Of a stretch of DNA of 53,296 bases, positions 16,927 through 25,206 are shown one piece after another. Numbering within the stretch: position 1 is the first letter of the stretch; every line of letters begins with the position of its first letter. Source of the DNA: Actinomadura sp. 6K520 (lineage in GTDB: Bacteria; Actinomycetota; Actinomycetes; Streptosporangiales; Streptosporangiaceae). The position numbers and the translations under genes were made by a program. The stretch is taken from assembly GCF_004349245.1 (NCBI RefSeq), contig NZ_SMLC01000037.1, positions 1 to 53,296 on the forward strand, read 5' to 3'. The notes below the pieces were generated by a model. That model did not search any database. It saw only the letters and a program-made list of their open reading frames with translations, and was not told where the DNA came from.

Positions 16927-17574
16927 ATGACCTGGTTGGCCGATACCCGGAACTCCTACGATGCCGTCGCGGCCGGCTACGCCGAGGAGACCCGCGACCT
17001 GCTCGACAGGCTGCTGCACGTCCGCGCGGGCGTTGTGCTGTTCGCCGACCTGGTCCGCGCGATCGGCGGCGGGCCCGTGGCCGACGTGGGCTGCGGGCCG
17101 GGGCACACCACCGCCCTGCTGCGGGAGCTGGGCGCGGACGCGTTCGGGATCGACCTGTCACCCGCGATGATCGAGATCGCCCGCCGCGAGCACCCCGGCG
17201 CGCGGTTCGAGGTCGGTTCGATGACCGACCTGCAACTTGCCGACGGCTCTCTGGCGGGTGTGCTCGCGTGGTGGTCGCTGATCTACATCCCGGACGAGGC
17301 GGTGCCGGGCGTGCTCGGACAGTTCCACCGGGTGCTGCGGCCGGGCGGGGTGCTGGCCGCGGGATTCCACGTCGGTGACGAGTCGAAGATCGAGACGACC
17401 GGTGACGGCACCGAGCGCGTGCAGACGTATGTGCACCACCGCCAACCGTCCTGCGTCGCCGATTGGCTCCGCGAGGCGGGCTTCACCGTGGAGGCGCAGC
17501 ACCTGCTGAATCCGGACGCACCGAAGCCGGGCGCGATCCTGTTCGCCCGCCGACCCGCGGCACCGCCCGGGTAG
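16927..17574 (+). CDS. Class I SAM-dependent methyltransferase (Methyltransf_11/25 type)
   Basis: 215 aa. Motif I VADVGCGPGHTTALL (about residues 57-71), the acidic loop FGIDLSPAMIEIAR, motif II-like ADGSLAGVLAWWSLIYIP and post-motif HRVLRPGGVLAAGFH are all present. A small-molecule methyltransferase is likely; nothing in the sequence fixes the acceptor. It is cytosolic. Divergent from the F420-type oxidoreductase and followed by decayed sequence, so it is probably monocistronic. Confidence 0.9.
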   Translation: MTWLADTRNSYDAVAAGYAEETRDLLDRLLHVRAGVVLFADLVRAIGGGPVADVGCGPGHTTALLRELGADAFGIDLSPAMIEIARREHPGARFEVGSMTDLQLADGSLAGVLAWWSLIYIPDEAVPGVLGQFHRVLRPGGVLAAGFHVGDESKIETTGDGTERVQTYVHHRQPSCVADWLREAGFTVEAQHLLNPDAPKPGAILFARRPAAPPG

Positions 17575-17693
17575 CGTCGGCGGCCAGGTGCGAGTGCCCA
17601 AGCAGTGTCAGTCGACTGGTTCCCACCCTCCCGTCCGGGTCCTCATCGCGCCCACTCGGGGATTCGATGGGCTCCAGCGACGGCCTGAACATG

Positions 17694-17874
17694 TCAGCGA
17701 TTCAGCGACCACACATAGACAGGCGGGCCGGAGTCGACGTCACGCCCGGCGGCGGCCAGTCTGTGGTCGCCGAGGAACGCGACGGCGCTCATCGACTCCT
17801 GAAGCCCGCGCAGATGGGCCGGTCCCCCTGCTACTTGCCCGACGCTGCGGGTGGTGGGCGCCAGGGGGTAGCCG
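17694..17874 (-). pseudogene. C-terminal remnant of a WD40-like repeat protein
   Basis: The minus strand has an open frame ending at TGA 17694-17696. It reads LRGLQESMSAVAFLGDHRL, then AAAGRD and PVYVWSLNR, which resembles the last blade of a WD40/beta-propeller protein (pattern xxVxxVAFxxDxxLAAAGxD...VxVW). About 58 codons remain and no upstream propeller exists, because the SDR gene occupies that position. The match is short and the family call tentative. Confidence 0.35.
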
Positions 17875-17880
17875 GATGGG

Positions 17881-18687
17881 TCACTCGGTCTCGGCCAGCT
17901 CGCGCCATTGGTGCCAAGTGGCGAGCCGTTGCTGGTACACGCTTTCGGCGATCGGGTAGGGGTAGCTGCCGAGGAACAGGCGCAGCGGCGGTTCCGGCAG
18001 GTCGACCAGGCTGAGGACGACCTCCGCGGTGGCCGACGGGTCGCGCGGTGCGCGGGCGGTGGCGCCGGCCCGGCGGGCCTGCCGGATCGGCTCGTAGGCC
18101 GCCATCGGGGCGGTGTGCGCCGCCGACGCCCCGGCCCAGTCGGTGCCGTACGGTCCCGGCTCGAGGATCGTCACCTTGATACCGAGCGGGCCGACCTCCT
18201 GGGCCAGGGCCTCGCTCATCCCTTCAAGGGCCCACTTGGAGGCGTTGTAGAGGCCCAGCGTCGGGAACGCGGCGATGCCGCCGATGCTGGAGACCTGGAC
18301 GAGGTGCCCGCTACCCTGCGTCCGCATGATCGGCAGAGCGGCCTGGGTCACCCAGAGCGGGCCGAACAGGTTGGTCTCGATCTGGGCCCGGGCCTGCTCC
18401 TCGGTAACCTCCTCGATCATGCCGAACAGGCCGTAGCCGGCGTTGTTGACGACCACGTCCAGGCCGTCGAAGGCTTCCGCGGCGCGGTCCACCGCGGCGA
18501 AAACCTGGACCCGGTCGGTCACGTCGAGCGCGATCGGCAGAAGGCGGTCGCCGTAGGTCTCGGCCAGGCCGTTGAGCGTCTCGGGCCGACGTGCCGTCGC
18601 CGCGACCCGGTCACCGCGCTTGAGTGCCGCCGCTGCCCAGATGCGTCCGAAGCCGCGTGAGGCCCCGGTGATGAACCATGTCTTCAT
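17881..18687 (-). CDS. Short-chain dehydrogenase/reductase (classical SDR)
   Basis: 268 aa from ATG 18687 (ATG 18699 is an alternative). The Rossmann motif TGASRGFGR is at about 8-16, followed by NNAGYG and the catalytic Ser-Tyr-Lys in VSSIGG and YNASKWALEGM. It is NAD(P)H-dependent and cytosolic. The annotation ketoreductase-like oxidoreductase is safe; the substrate is not predictable. It is divergent from the XRE regulator at 18754 with only 66 bp between, so that regulator probably controls it. Confidence 0.93.
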   Translation of the reverse strand: MKTWFITGASRGFGRIWAAAALKRGDRVAATARRPETLNGLAETYGDRLLPIALDVTDRVQVFAAVDRAAEAFDGLDVVVNNAGYGLFGMIEEVTEEQARAQIETNLFGPLWVTQAALPIMRTQGSGHLVQVSSIGGIAAFPTLGLYNASKWALEGMSEALAQEVGPLGIKVTILEPGPYGTDWAGASAAHTAPMAAYEPIRQARRAGATARAPRDPSATAEVVLSLVDLPEPPLRLFLGSYPYPIAESVYQQRLATWHQWRELAETE

Positions 18688-18753
18688 GGCCTCGACCATG
18701 CCCCTGCGCAGCATCGCCAGCCAGCACCCTGGCAGGGATACCCTGAACAAGCG

Positions 18754-19539
18754 ATGACACGCGACAACCTTCTCGGGGAGTTCCTCCAGGCGCGCCGGGC
18801 CCGCGTGCGGCCGGAGGAGGTAGGGCTTACGCCCCACGGTCGGCGCCGGGTCACCGGACTCCGCCGCGAGGAACTCGCGAAATTCGCCGGCGTCTCCGTC
18901 CAGTACCTGACGAGGCTGGAACAGGGCGTCGACCGGCACCCGTCCCCACAGGTCGTGGACGCGTTGGCGACGGCGCTGCGCCTCGACCTCGACGCTGCGA
19001 GGCACCTGCGCGCCCTGGCCGCCCCGCCGACTGAACCACCCGGGCCCAGCGAGTTCCGCGGCGAGGTACAGCACTTGCTCGACTCATGGGGCGGCACCCC
19101 GGCCTACGTCCGCGACCGCCGTTTCGACGTGCTGACGGCCAACAAAGCAGCGATGGTGCTCTCCCCGATGTACCACCCCGGCCACAACCTGGTCCGCGAC
19201 GTATTCCTCGACCCCGCCACCCGCAGCTTGTTCCCGGATTGGCCGGACATCGCCGAACAGACGGTCGCGGCCCTACGGGCGACAGCCGATCCACGCGACC
19301 CACGGACCGCCACCCTCGTGGCCGAGTTGCAGCGCTGCGACGAATTCCGCTCGTTGTGGGCTAGATACGACGTACGCCCGTCCCGCAACGAGACCAAGCG
19401 GTTCGATCACCCCGATGCCGGCCCCCTCACCCTGCGCCGCCAGACCCTCACCATCGCCGGAGCCGAGGACCAGGTGATCATCGTCTACCAGCCGGAGCCC
19501 GGCAGCGCTTCTGCCCACGCCCTGGCCCGGCTCCTCTAA
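18754..19539 (+). CDS. XRE-family regulator with MmyB-like ligand-binding domain
   Basis: 261 aa. The N-terminal HTH (LRREELAKFAGVSVQYLTRLEQG, about residues 32-55) follows the RRVTGLRREELA signature. The C-terminal part (about 100-261) has MmyB-like features, including WGGTPAYVRDRRFDVLTANKAA and a late HPDAGPLTLRRQTL. MmyB-type domains bind a small hydrophobic ligand. The 66 bp divergent promoter shared with the SDR gene makes that gene the likely target. Confidence 0.92.
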   Translation: MTRDNLLGEFLQARRARVRPEEVGLTPHGRRRVTGLRREELAKFAGVSVQYLTRLEQGVDRHPSPQVVDALATALRLDLDAARHLRALAAPPTEPPGPSEFRGEVQHLLDSWGGTPAYVRDRRFDVLTANKAAMVLSPMYHPGHNLVRDVFLDPATRSLFPDWPDIAEQTVAALRATADPRDPRTATLVAELQRCDEFRSLWARYDVRPSRNETKRFDHPDAGPLTLRRQTLTIAGAEDQVIIVYQPEPGSASAHALARLL

Positions 19540-19590
19540 CCCGAGGCTGCTGCGTCCCGCGTCCCGCGGCCCCTCGATGTCCGCATGCAT

Positions 19591-19602
19591 CGTCCGCTCA
19601 TG
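19591..19602 (+). repeat. 12-mer CGTCCGCTCATG, copy 2 of 3
   Basis: Exact copy of the 12-mer at 15701 and 19681; lies 90 bp before copy 3 in the same orientation. Confidence 0.4.
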
Positions 19603-19680
19603 CGGAATCGGTTCGCGACGAAGGACGATGGGGACGAGGACAATCCGGGTGCCGGCGGTCGCCGACGACAGGTTATAGAG

Positions 19681-19692
19681 CGTCCGCTCATG
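19681..19692 (+). repeat. 12-mer CGTCCGCTCATG, copy 3 of 3, in a near-palindrome
   Basis: Here the 12-mer is preceded by TATAGAG, giving GAGCG-TC-CGCTC, a 5-bp arm palindrome typical of TetR-like half sites. Confidence 0.4.
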
Positions 19693-19860
19693 GCCGTGAG
19701 AGAGCCACACGACCAGCGTGGGCAGCCGCAAAGAGACCGACGGCCCGAGCCTCGCCCAATCCGTAACGAGGAGGTGCGGTGGCCCTGTGGACCACCGCAC
19801 CCTCGCCGAGGAGCAAAGGCGTTCTTGAGATCGGGGGAAGGCGCTGGTGACCGCTTGGCT

Positions 19861-20739
19861 CTATGCGTGCTCCCGGGGCGTGTGCAGGTAGTGTTCGGCG
19901 ATCTCGTCGCTGGTGGTCAGCCAGATGTCGGGTTGTGCGGCGAGGTAGGCCAGCGCCTGGTCCAGGTACTTGGCGCGGAAGGCCTGGCCGGTCACGAACG
20001 GGTGCAGGGCCAGCGCCATCACCCGGCCGCTGTGCTCGGAGTCGGCGTGCAGTTGCTCGTACTGGTCTTTGACGATCTGGACGAACTCCGGGCCGGTGGT
20101 TCCTTTGCCGAACAGGGGCAGGTCGTTGAGTTCGACCGAGTACGGGACGCTGATCATGCCGGGCTCGTTCAGCCGGTACGGCTGGTCGTCGTTGGTCCAG
20201 TCCAGGACGTAGCTCAGGCCGAGTTCGGCGAGCAGCGCAGGGGTGTTGAAGGTCTCGGTCAGCGCCGGCCCCATCCAGCCGCGCGGCCGCCGGCCGGTGG
20301 CGGCGGCGATGGTGTCGACGACGTCGGTGAGAAAGGTGAGTTCCTCGCCGCGGGTCATGTCGGTCTGCAGGATCGAGTTCGTCCGGCCGTGGGCGAGCCA
20401 GGCCCAGTCGCGTTCCAGGCCGGCCTTGATGATCTGCGGATAGTGGGTGGCGGCGTCGGAGTTCAGCAGTACGCTCGCCCGGATGCCGTGCCTGTCCAGG
20501 CTCTCGATCATGCGCCAGATGCCGACGCGCGGTCCGTAGTCGCGCCAGCCGTAGTTGAGGGCGTCGGGGACCAGGTCGGCGGTGCCGGGCCAGATGCTGG
20601 TGGACGGGCGGTCGATCATGAAGTGCTCGACGTTGAGACCGATGTAGACGGCGACCCTGGCGCGGCCGGGCCAGATGATCGGCGGACGCTCGGTGATCGG
20701 GCTGTAGTCGAAGAGCCGGTTCTGCGCGGTGGTCGTCAT
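19861..20739 (-). CDS. Polysaccharide deacetylase family protein (PuuE-like)
   Basis: 292 aa from ATG 20739. It shows the NodB-fold pattern of PuuE/allantoinase-like members: the early VNVEH-type strand (IGLNVEHFMID), LNYGWRDYGPRVGIWRM, and late ALHPFVTGQ with a conserved His. Those members are cytosolic and act on small amides or N-acyl compounds, not on cell wall; no signal peptide is present here, in agreement. It is divergent from a MerR regulator 66 bp away that very likely controls it. The substrate is unknown. Confidence 0.9.
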   Translation of the reverse strand: MTTTAQNRLFDYSPITERPPIIWPGRARVAVYIGLNVEHFMIDRPSTSIWPGTADLVPDALNYGWRDYGPRVGIWRMIESLDRHGIRASVLLNSDAATHYPQIIKAGLERDWAWLAHGRTNSILQTDMTRGEELTFLTDVVDTIAAATGRRPRGWMGPALTETFNTPALLAELGLSYVLDWTNDDQPYRLNEPGMISVPYSVELNDLPLFGKGTTGPEFVQIVKDQYEQLHADSEHSGRVMALALHPFVTGQAFRAKYLDQALAYLAAQPDIWLTTSDEIAEHYLHTPREHA

Positions 20740-20805
20740 ACCGGAACGGTAGAAGTTAACATCAATGTCAGGATCAAGTGCCGGGCCGGCGTCCGGAGGG
20801 ACGAG
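20740..20805. promoter_or_regulatory. Divergent MerR-type promoter region
   Basis: Read on the minus strand towards the deacetylase, TTGATC is followed after 20 bp by TACCGT. This overlong spacer is characteristic of MerR-activated promoters and contains the AT-rich TGACATTGATGTTAAC. The MerR gene starts immediately on the other side. Assignment by eye. Confidence 0.5.
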
Positions 20806-21186
20806 ATGCGGATTGGTGAGCTTGCGCAGCGCACCGGTGTGAGCGAGCGATCGCTGCGCTACTACGAGCAGCAGGGGCTGTTGCGGGCCGGCCGCACGCC
20901 CGGCGGCCATCGCGAGTATCCCGAGCAGGCCGTCGACCGGGTCATCCGGATCCAGGAACTGTTCGCCGCGGGACTGCACAGCAAGAAGATCGCGCAGTTG
21001 CTGCCGTGCATGCGCGACGCGGACGGCGGCCCCTCCGAGATCGCCACCCCCAAGCTGGTCACCGATCTCGTCGCCGAACGGGACCGCATCGACCGGATGA
21101 TCACCGAGTTGGCCAACTCCCGGGCCGTGCTGGACGAGGTGATCGACGGAGCGGCCGACCACCGCCGCCAGACGGCCGACGGGTGA
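20806..21186 (+). CDS. MerR-family transcriptional regulator
   Basis: 126 aa from ATG 20806, with GGAGGG ideally spaced upstream. The N-terminal winged HTH (MRIGELAQRTGVSERSLRYYEQQGLLRAGRTPGG split over residues 1-34) is followed by a dimerising coiled coil near 85-115. A single Cys (CMRD) near residue 67 does not make a metal site, so an organic or redox signal is more likely. It is divergent from the deacetylase. Confidence 0.93.
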   Translation: MRIGELAQRTGVSERSLRYYEQQGLLRAGRTPGGHREYPEQAVDRVIRIQELFAAGLHSKKIAQLLPCMRDADGGPSEIATPKLVTDLVAERDRIDRMITELANSRAVLDEVIDGAADHRRQTADG

Positions 21187-21299
21187 CCAAGGCGCGGGCA
21201 GCGGTTCAGCCTCGGAGCGCGTGGCCGTGACGGTGGGCGACGCCCGCCGTGCGGAACACGCACGGGCCGTGGCGATGCCGGGCAGGGCGGTGGGTGGGG

Positions 21300-22226
21300 T
21301 CAGCGGCTCAGTGTGGTCTCGCGCTCCACGCGTGACAGCTTCTCGGGGTTGCGGACGATGTAGAGCCCGGTGATGAGGCCGTCCTCGACCCGCATCGCCA
21401 CGACGCCTTCGATGTGGCCGTCGAGCCGGAAGACGAGCCCCGGGTAGCCGTTGATCTCGACGGCTTCGGTCGTCACCCCGGAGGTGAACGCGCGCAGGCC
21501 GCCGGACAGCAGGTTCCCTACCTTCCCGGCCCCCACGACGGGCTCCTTCATCGCGTGCGCGAGTCCGCCGCCGTCGGTCAGGAGGACGACGTCCGGCGCG
21601 AGGATGTCCAGCAGGTCCCGCAGGTCGCCGGTTTCGGTCGCCCGCTGGAAGGCCCGGAGCGCGGCCCGCGTCTCGGCGGGGGAGACGACGTCGCGGGGCC
21701 GCCGCGCGGCGACGTGGGCCCGCGCGCGGTGGGCGATCTGGCGGACCGCGGCGGGGGTCTTGCCGACGGCTTCGGCGATCTCGCCGTAGGCCAGGTCGAA
21801 CACCTCGCGCAGCACGAACACCGCCCGCTCCGTCGGCGCGAGCGTCTCCAGCAGCAGCATCATCGCCATCGAGACGCTGTCGGCCAGTTCGACGTCCTCG
21901 GCCACGTCGGGCGTGGTCAGCAGCGGCTCGGGCAGCCACGGCCCGACGTAGGACTCCTTGCGCCGGCCGAGCGTGCGCAGCCGGTCCAGCGCCTGGCGCG
22001 TGGTGATGCGCACCAGATACGCGCGCCGGTCCCGCACCGTGCCGAGATCGACGCCCGCCCACCGCAGCCAGGTCTCCTGCAGGACGTCCTCGGCGTCGGC
22101 GGCGGAGCCGAGCATCTCGTAGGCCACGGTGAACAGCAGGTTGCGGTGCGCCACGAACGCCTCGGTGGCCAGGTCCAAGCGGCCGCCCGCGGGCCTCCCC
22201 GTCGTCCGTCCGCCGCCGTCGCTCAT
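21300..22226 (-). CDS. ECF41-family sigma factor with SnoaL-like C-terminal domain (SigJ-like)
   Basis: 308 aa from ATG 22226. Region 2 (about 25-85: YEMLGSAADAEDVLQETWLRW) and region 4 (about 125-175: PTERAVFVLREVFDLAYGEIA) are joined by a linker carrying WLPEP at 97-101. The C-terminal SnoaL-like domain (about 185-308) ends with NPEKL at 293-297. WLPEP and an NPDKL-like motif are diagnostic of ECF41, in which the fused C-terminal domain replaces an anti-sigma factor. It is divergent from the MFS gene, and matched ECF41 promoters face both genes. Confidence 0.95.
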   Translation of the reverse strand: MSDGGGRTTGRPAGGRLDLATEAFVAHRNLLFTVAYEMLGSAADAEDVLQETWLRWAGVDLGTVRDRRAYLVRITTRQALDRLRTLGRRKESYVGPWLPEPLLTTPDVAEDVELADSVSMAMMLLLETLAPTERAVFVLREVFDLAYGEIAEAVGKTPAAVRQIAHRARAHVAARRPRDVVSPAETRAALRAFQRATETGDLRDLLDILAPDVVLLTDGGGLAHAMKEPVVGAGKVGNLLSGGLRAFTSGVTTEAVEINGYPGLVFRLDGHIEGVVAMRVEDGLITGLYIVRNPEKLSRVERETTLSR

Positions 22227-22270
22227 CGCCCGGCTCCCCTCGTCGCCTCCCGACCATGCCATACGCACAA

Positions 22271-22297
22271 GACGCCGCCCCCCGCCGCCGTGTGACA
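22271..22297 (-). promoter_or_regulatory. ECF41-type promoter for the sigma factor gene (autoregulation)
   Basis: On the minus strand TGTCACA (22297-22291) is followed by exactly 16 bp and CGTC (22274-22271), the known ECF41 -35/-10 consensus. The predicted start of transcription is about 40 bp upstream of the sigma factor ATG at 22226. Confidence 0.85.
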
Positions 22298-22332
22298 CCC
22301 CCGGGCGGTGGGCCACGTCACATGATGCGCGC

Positions 22333-22359
22333 TGTCACAGGCGCCGGGTCGCCGCCGTC
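22333..22359 (+). promoter_or_regulatory. ECF41-type promoter for the MFS gene
   Basis: TGTCACA (22333-22339), 16 bp, then CGTC (22356-22359): the same consensus and identical spacing as the minus-strand promoter 36 bp away. It is positioned about 60-70 bp upstream of the MFS ATG at 22427. Confidence 0.85.
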
Positions 22360-22426
22360 TCGTGCTCGTCAGGGCGCCGCGCGAACGATCCGCGCGGCAC
22401 GCACCACCGTGAGTGAGGACGGATCC

Positions 22427-23911
22427 ATGGCAACCACCAAGGCACCGGCGGGCGGCTCGCACCGCTGGGCCGTGCTGCTCTTCATCGGGCTGGCCCAGCT
22501 CATGATCATTCTGGACGCCACCGTCGTGAACATCGCGCTGCCGTCCCTCCAGCGGGACCTCGGGATCTCCGACGGCGACCGGCAATGGGTCATCACCGCG
22601 TACACGCTGGCGTTCGGCAGCCTGCTGCTGCTCGGCGGCCGGATCGCCGACTACACCGGCCGCAAGCGGACCTTCCTGATCGCGCTGCTCGGCTTCACCG
22701 GAGCGTCCGCGCTGGGCGGCGCGGCGAACGGCTTCGAGACGCTGCTGATCGCCCGTGCCCTCCAGGGCGGGTTCGGCGCGCTGCTCGGCCCGGCCGCGCT
22801 GTCGCTGCTGACGGTGACGTTCGCCGAGCCGAAGGAGCGGGCCAAGGCGTTCGGGATCTGGGGCGGCATCGCCGCCGCGGGCGGCGCCCTCGGGCTGCTG
22901 GTCGGCGGGGCGCTGACCGAGTACCTGGACTGGCGCTGGTGCCTGTACATCAACATCCCGATCGCCCTGGTCGCGGCGATCGGCGGGCAGGCGGTGCTGA
23001 CCGAGTCGCGGCGCGCGGGCGGGACCCGGTTCGACATCCCCGGCGTGCTGCTGGTGACGACCGGGCTCGTCGCGATCGTGTACGGCGCCGGCCGGGCCGA
23101 GTCCGACGGGTTCGACTCGGCGGCGGTCATCGGCCTGCTGGCCGCCGGCGTGGCCCTGCTCGCCGCGTTCGGTTACGTCGAGAGCCGGGTGGCGCAGCCG
23201 CTGCTGCCCCTGCGCGTCATCGCCGACCGGACCCGCGGTGGCGCCTACCTGGCCGTGGGCGTGGTCGTCGTCGGAATGTTCGGGGCGTTCCTCTTCATGA
23301 CCTACTACATGCAGGTCGTCAAGGGGTACTCGCCGGTCAAGACGGGTGCGGCGTTCCTCCCGATGACCGCGGCGGTGCTGCTGGCGGCCGGCGGGCTCAC
23401 CACCCGGTTGCTGCCCAGGGTGCCGCCGCGTGCGCTGATCGTCCCCGGGATGCTCATCAGCGCCGGCGGGATGCTGTGGCTGCTCACCCTGGAACCCGGT
23501 ACCGCCTACGCGGGCGGCGTGCTGGTCGCGCAGCTCCTGTGCGGTTTCGGGGCGGGCATGATCATGCCGGTGGCCCTCAACTACGCCACGCATGGTGTCG
23601 CCGAGGGCGACTCGGGCGTGGCCTCGGCCACCGTCAACACCGCGCAGCAGATCGGTGCCTCGATCGGCATCGCGGTGCTCAACACCATCGCCGCCGCCGC
23701 GACCGCGGACCATCTGGCCGCGCACGGCACGACCCCGGCCACCGCCGGGCAGGCGGCGGTGGAGGGCTTCGCGGCGGCCGGCGCCTGGGCGGCGGGGATC
23801 ATCGTGGTCGGCGCGCTGGTCGTCGCCTTCCTGATGAACACCCCGCGCCCGGAGCCCCGGCCCGTCCCCGAGGACACCGAGGCGGCCGAGCCGCTCCTCG
23901 CCCGCCCTTGA
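22427..23911 (+). CDS. MFS drug:proton antiporter, DHA2 family (14-TM)
   Basis: 494 aa from ATG 22427, with GAGGA 8 bp upstream (GTG 22409 is an alternative). Motif D1 (LDATVVNIALPSLQRDL) and motif A (GGRIADYTGRKR) near residues 25-85, plus the many hydrophobic segments, are typical of EmrB/QacA-type exporters. It is an integral membrane protein that probably exports a toxic or self-made small molecule. The ECF41 promoter ahead of it places it in the regulon of the divergent sigma factor. Confidence 0.94.
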   Translation: MATTKAPAGGSHRWAVLLFIGLAQLMIILDATVVNIALPSLQRDLGISDGDRQWVITAYTLAFGSLLLLGGRIADYTGRKRTFLIALLGFTGASALGGAANGFETLLIARALQGGFGALLGPAALSLLTVTFAEPKERAKAFGIWGGIAAAGGALGLLVGGALTEYLDWRWCLYINIPIALVAAIGGQAVLTESRRAGGTRFDIPGVLLVTTGLVAIVYGAGRAESDGFDSAAVIGLLAAGVALLAAFGYVESRVAQPLLPLRVIADRTRGGAYLAVGVVVVGMFGAFLFMTYYMQVVKGYSPVKTGAAFLPMTAAVLLAAGGLTTRLLPRVPPRALIVPGMLISAGGMLWLLTLEPGTAYAGGVLVAQLLCGFGAGMIMPVALNYATHGVAEGDSGVASATVNTAQQIGASIGIAVLNTIAAAATADHLAAHGTTPATAGQAAVEGFAAAGAWAAGIIVVGALVVAFLMNTPRPEPRPVPEDTEAAEPLLARP

Positions 23912-23941
23912 ACCAGGGTCATGCGGTGGGCGGGCTGCCGG

Positions 23942-24988
23942 TCAGGGAAGCGAGGCGGGCAGGTCGAAGCGGGCGAAGTGGCCGGGGCCGATGAATGAGG
24001 TGATCTCGGCGATGTGGTGGCCGCGCAGGGTGAGCACGGTGATCGACCAGCCGTGGTGCGGGCCGGCGTCGTCCTGGCCGAGGTAGCACGCCACCCCGGG
24101 CTGCCCGTTCGCGCTGGTCGCGAGGTGGCGCCAGCTCGGGCATCTGGTCATCGGGATCTGGAGGGCGAAGTCGATGGCCGCCTCGATTCCGCGGTACCAA
24201 TGCGGCAGAGGCGGCATCGACCAGGTGACGTCCTCGGTGACCAGCGCGACCAGCGCGTCGGCGTCGCCGCGTTCCAGCGCCGCGGCGAATCCGGTGACGA
24301 CCTCGCGCACTCGTGCGTCGCCGGCCGCCCGCAGCGTCTGCTGCTGGGTGGGCGAGGGCACCTTGTCGGCGATCATCCGGCGGGCCCGTGCCAGGGCGGA
24401 GTTCACCGAGGTGGTCGAGGTGCCCATCATGGTGGCGATCTCGGCCACGGAGAAGCCGAGGACCTCGAACAGCAGCAGCGCGGCCCGCTGGTTCCCCGAC
24501 AGGTGCTGCATCGCGGCCACGAATGCCAGCTCGACGGCTTCGCGCTGCTCGTAGCGCGCGTCCGGGCCGGTCGTGCCCGGCGCGAGGCCCGCGTCGGGAT
24601 AGGGGCCCAGCCAGGCGACATCGGTCAGCGGGGCGGCGTCGACCACGGCGCGGTCGCTGGAAGGCCCGAGATCGACCGGCATCGCCCGCCTGCCGCGGGA
24701 CTTCGCGATGTCCAGGCAGGTGCGGGTGGCCACGGTGTACAGCCAGGTACGCAGCGAGCTGCGGCCCTCGAAGCGTGCCAGCCCACGCCAGGCCCGTAGC
24801 AGAGCATCCTGGAGGGCGTCGTCGGCGTCGTGAACCGAGCCGAGCATGCGGTAGCAGTGGGCGTGCAGCTCCCGGCGCAGCGGCGCCACAAGGCGGGTGA
24901 ACGCGGCGTCGTCCCCGTCGCACGCCAACGCCAGGTCGTCGACCTCTGTCGTGGAGTCCGCAGCCGCCCCGGAAACAAAATCGCTCAC
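23942..24988 (-). CDS. ECF sigma factor with SnoaL-like C-terminal domain (SigG/SigX5-like)
   Basis: 348 aa, GTG start at 24988 chosen because region 2 homology begins shortly after (ALACDGDDAAFTRLVAPLRREL). Region 2 reads HCYRMLGSVHDADDALQDALLRAW and FEGRSSLRTWLYTVATRTCLD; region 4 reads LSGNQRAALLLFEVLGFSVAEIATMMGTSTTSVNSALARAR. A SnoaL-like domain follows from about residue 225 and probably acts as a built-in ligand sensor. It matches the TIGR02960-type sigma factors rather than ECF41. It is divergent from the maleylpyruvate isomerase-like gene at 25207, a likely target. Confidence 0.92.
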   Translation of the reverse strand: MSDFVSGAAADSTTEVDDLALACDGDDAAFTRLVAPLRRELHAHCYRMLGSVHDADDALQDALLRAWRGLARFEGRSSLRTWLYTVATRTCLDIAKSRGRRAMPVDLGPSSDRAVVDAAPLTDVAWLGPYPDAGLAPGTTGPDARYEQREAVELAFVAAMQHLSGNQRAALLLFEVLGFSVAEIATMMGTSTTSVNSALARARRMIADKVPSPTQQQTLRAAGDARVREVVTGFAAALERGDADALVALVTEDVTWSMPPLPHWYRGIEAAIDFALQIPMTRCPSWRHLATSANGQPGVACYLGQDDAGPHHGWSITVLTLRGHHIAEITSFIGPGHFARFDLPASLP

Positions 24989-25206
24989 AAGAGACGATTC
25001 TGCCGCACGGCGAGAGTCTCCTCTGCCGACCGGACCCGCACGGGCCTCGTCGGCAGGACCACGCGACGCCGAATTGCTCCGGGCACGGGGCCCACAGGAT
25101 GTCGGCACCTCCACGCGCGACGCCCCGCGAACCCGACGTTTCCTCCCGGGCCACTGACGATCATGGCGGCCGGACGGTCGGCATCCACGACAGGAGAGCA
25201 TCCGAC

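Larger units (their letters stand above)
19540..19860. other. Intergenic region between convergent genes, with two operator-like 12-mers
   Basis: 321 bp with no supported CDS. It carries CGTCCGCTCATG twice, at 19591-19602 and 19681-19692. The second lies within TATAGAGCG-TC-CGCTCATGG, a near-palindrome with GAGCG/CGCTC arms that resembles TetR-family operators. No TetR gene is adjacent. Confidence 0.45.
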
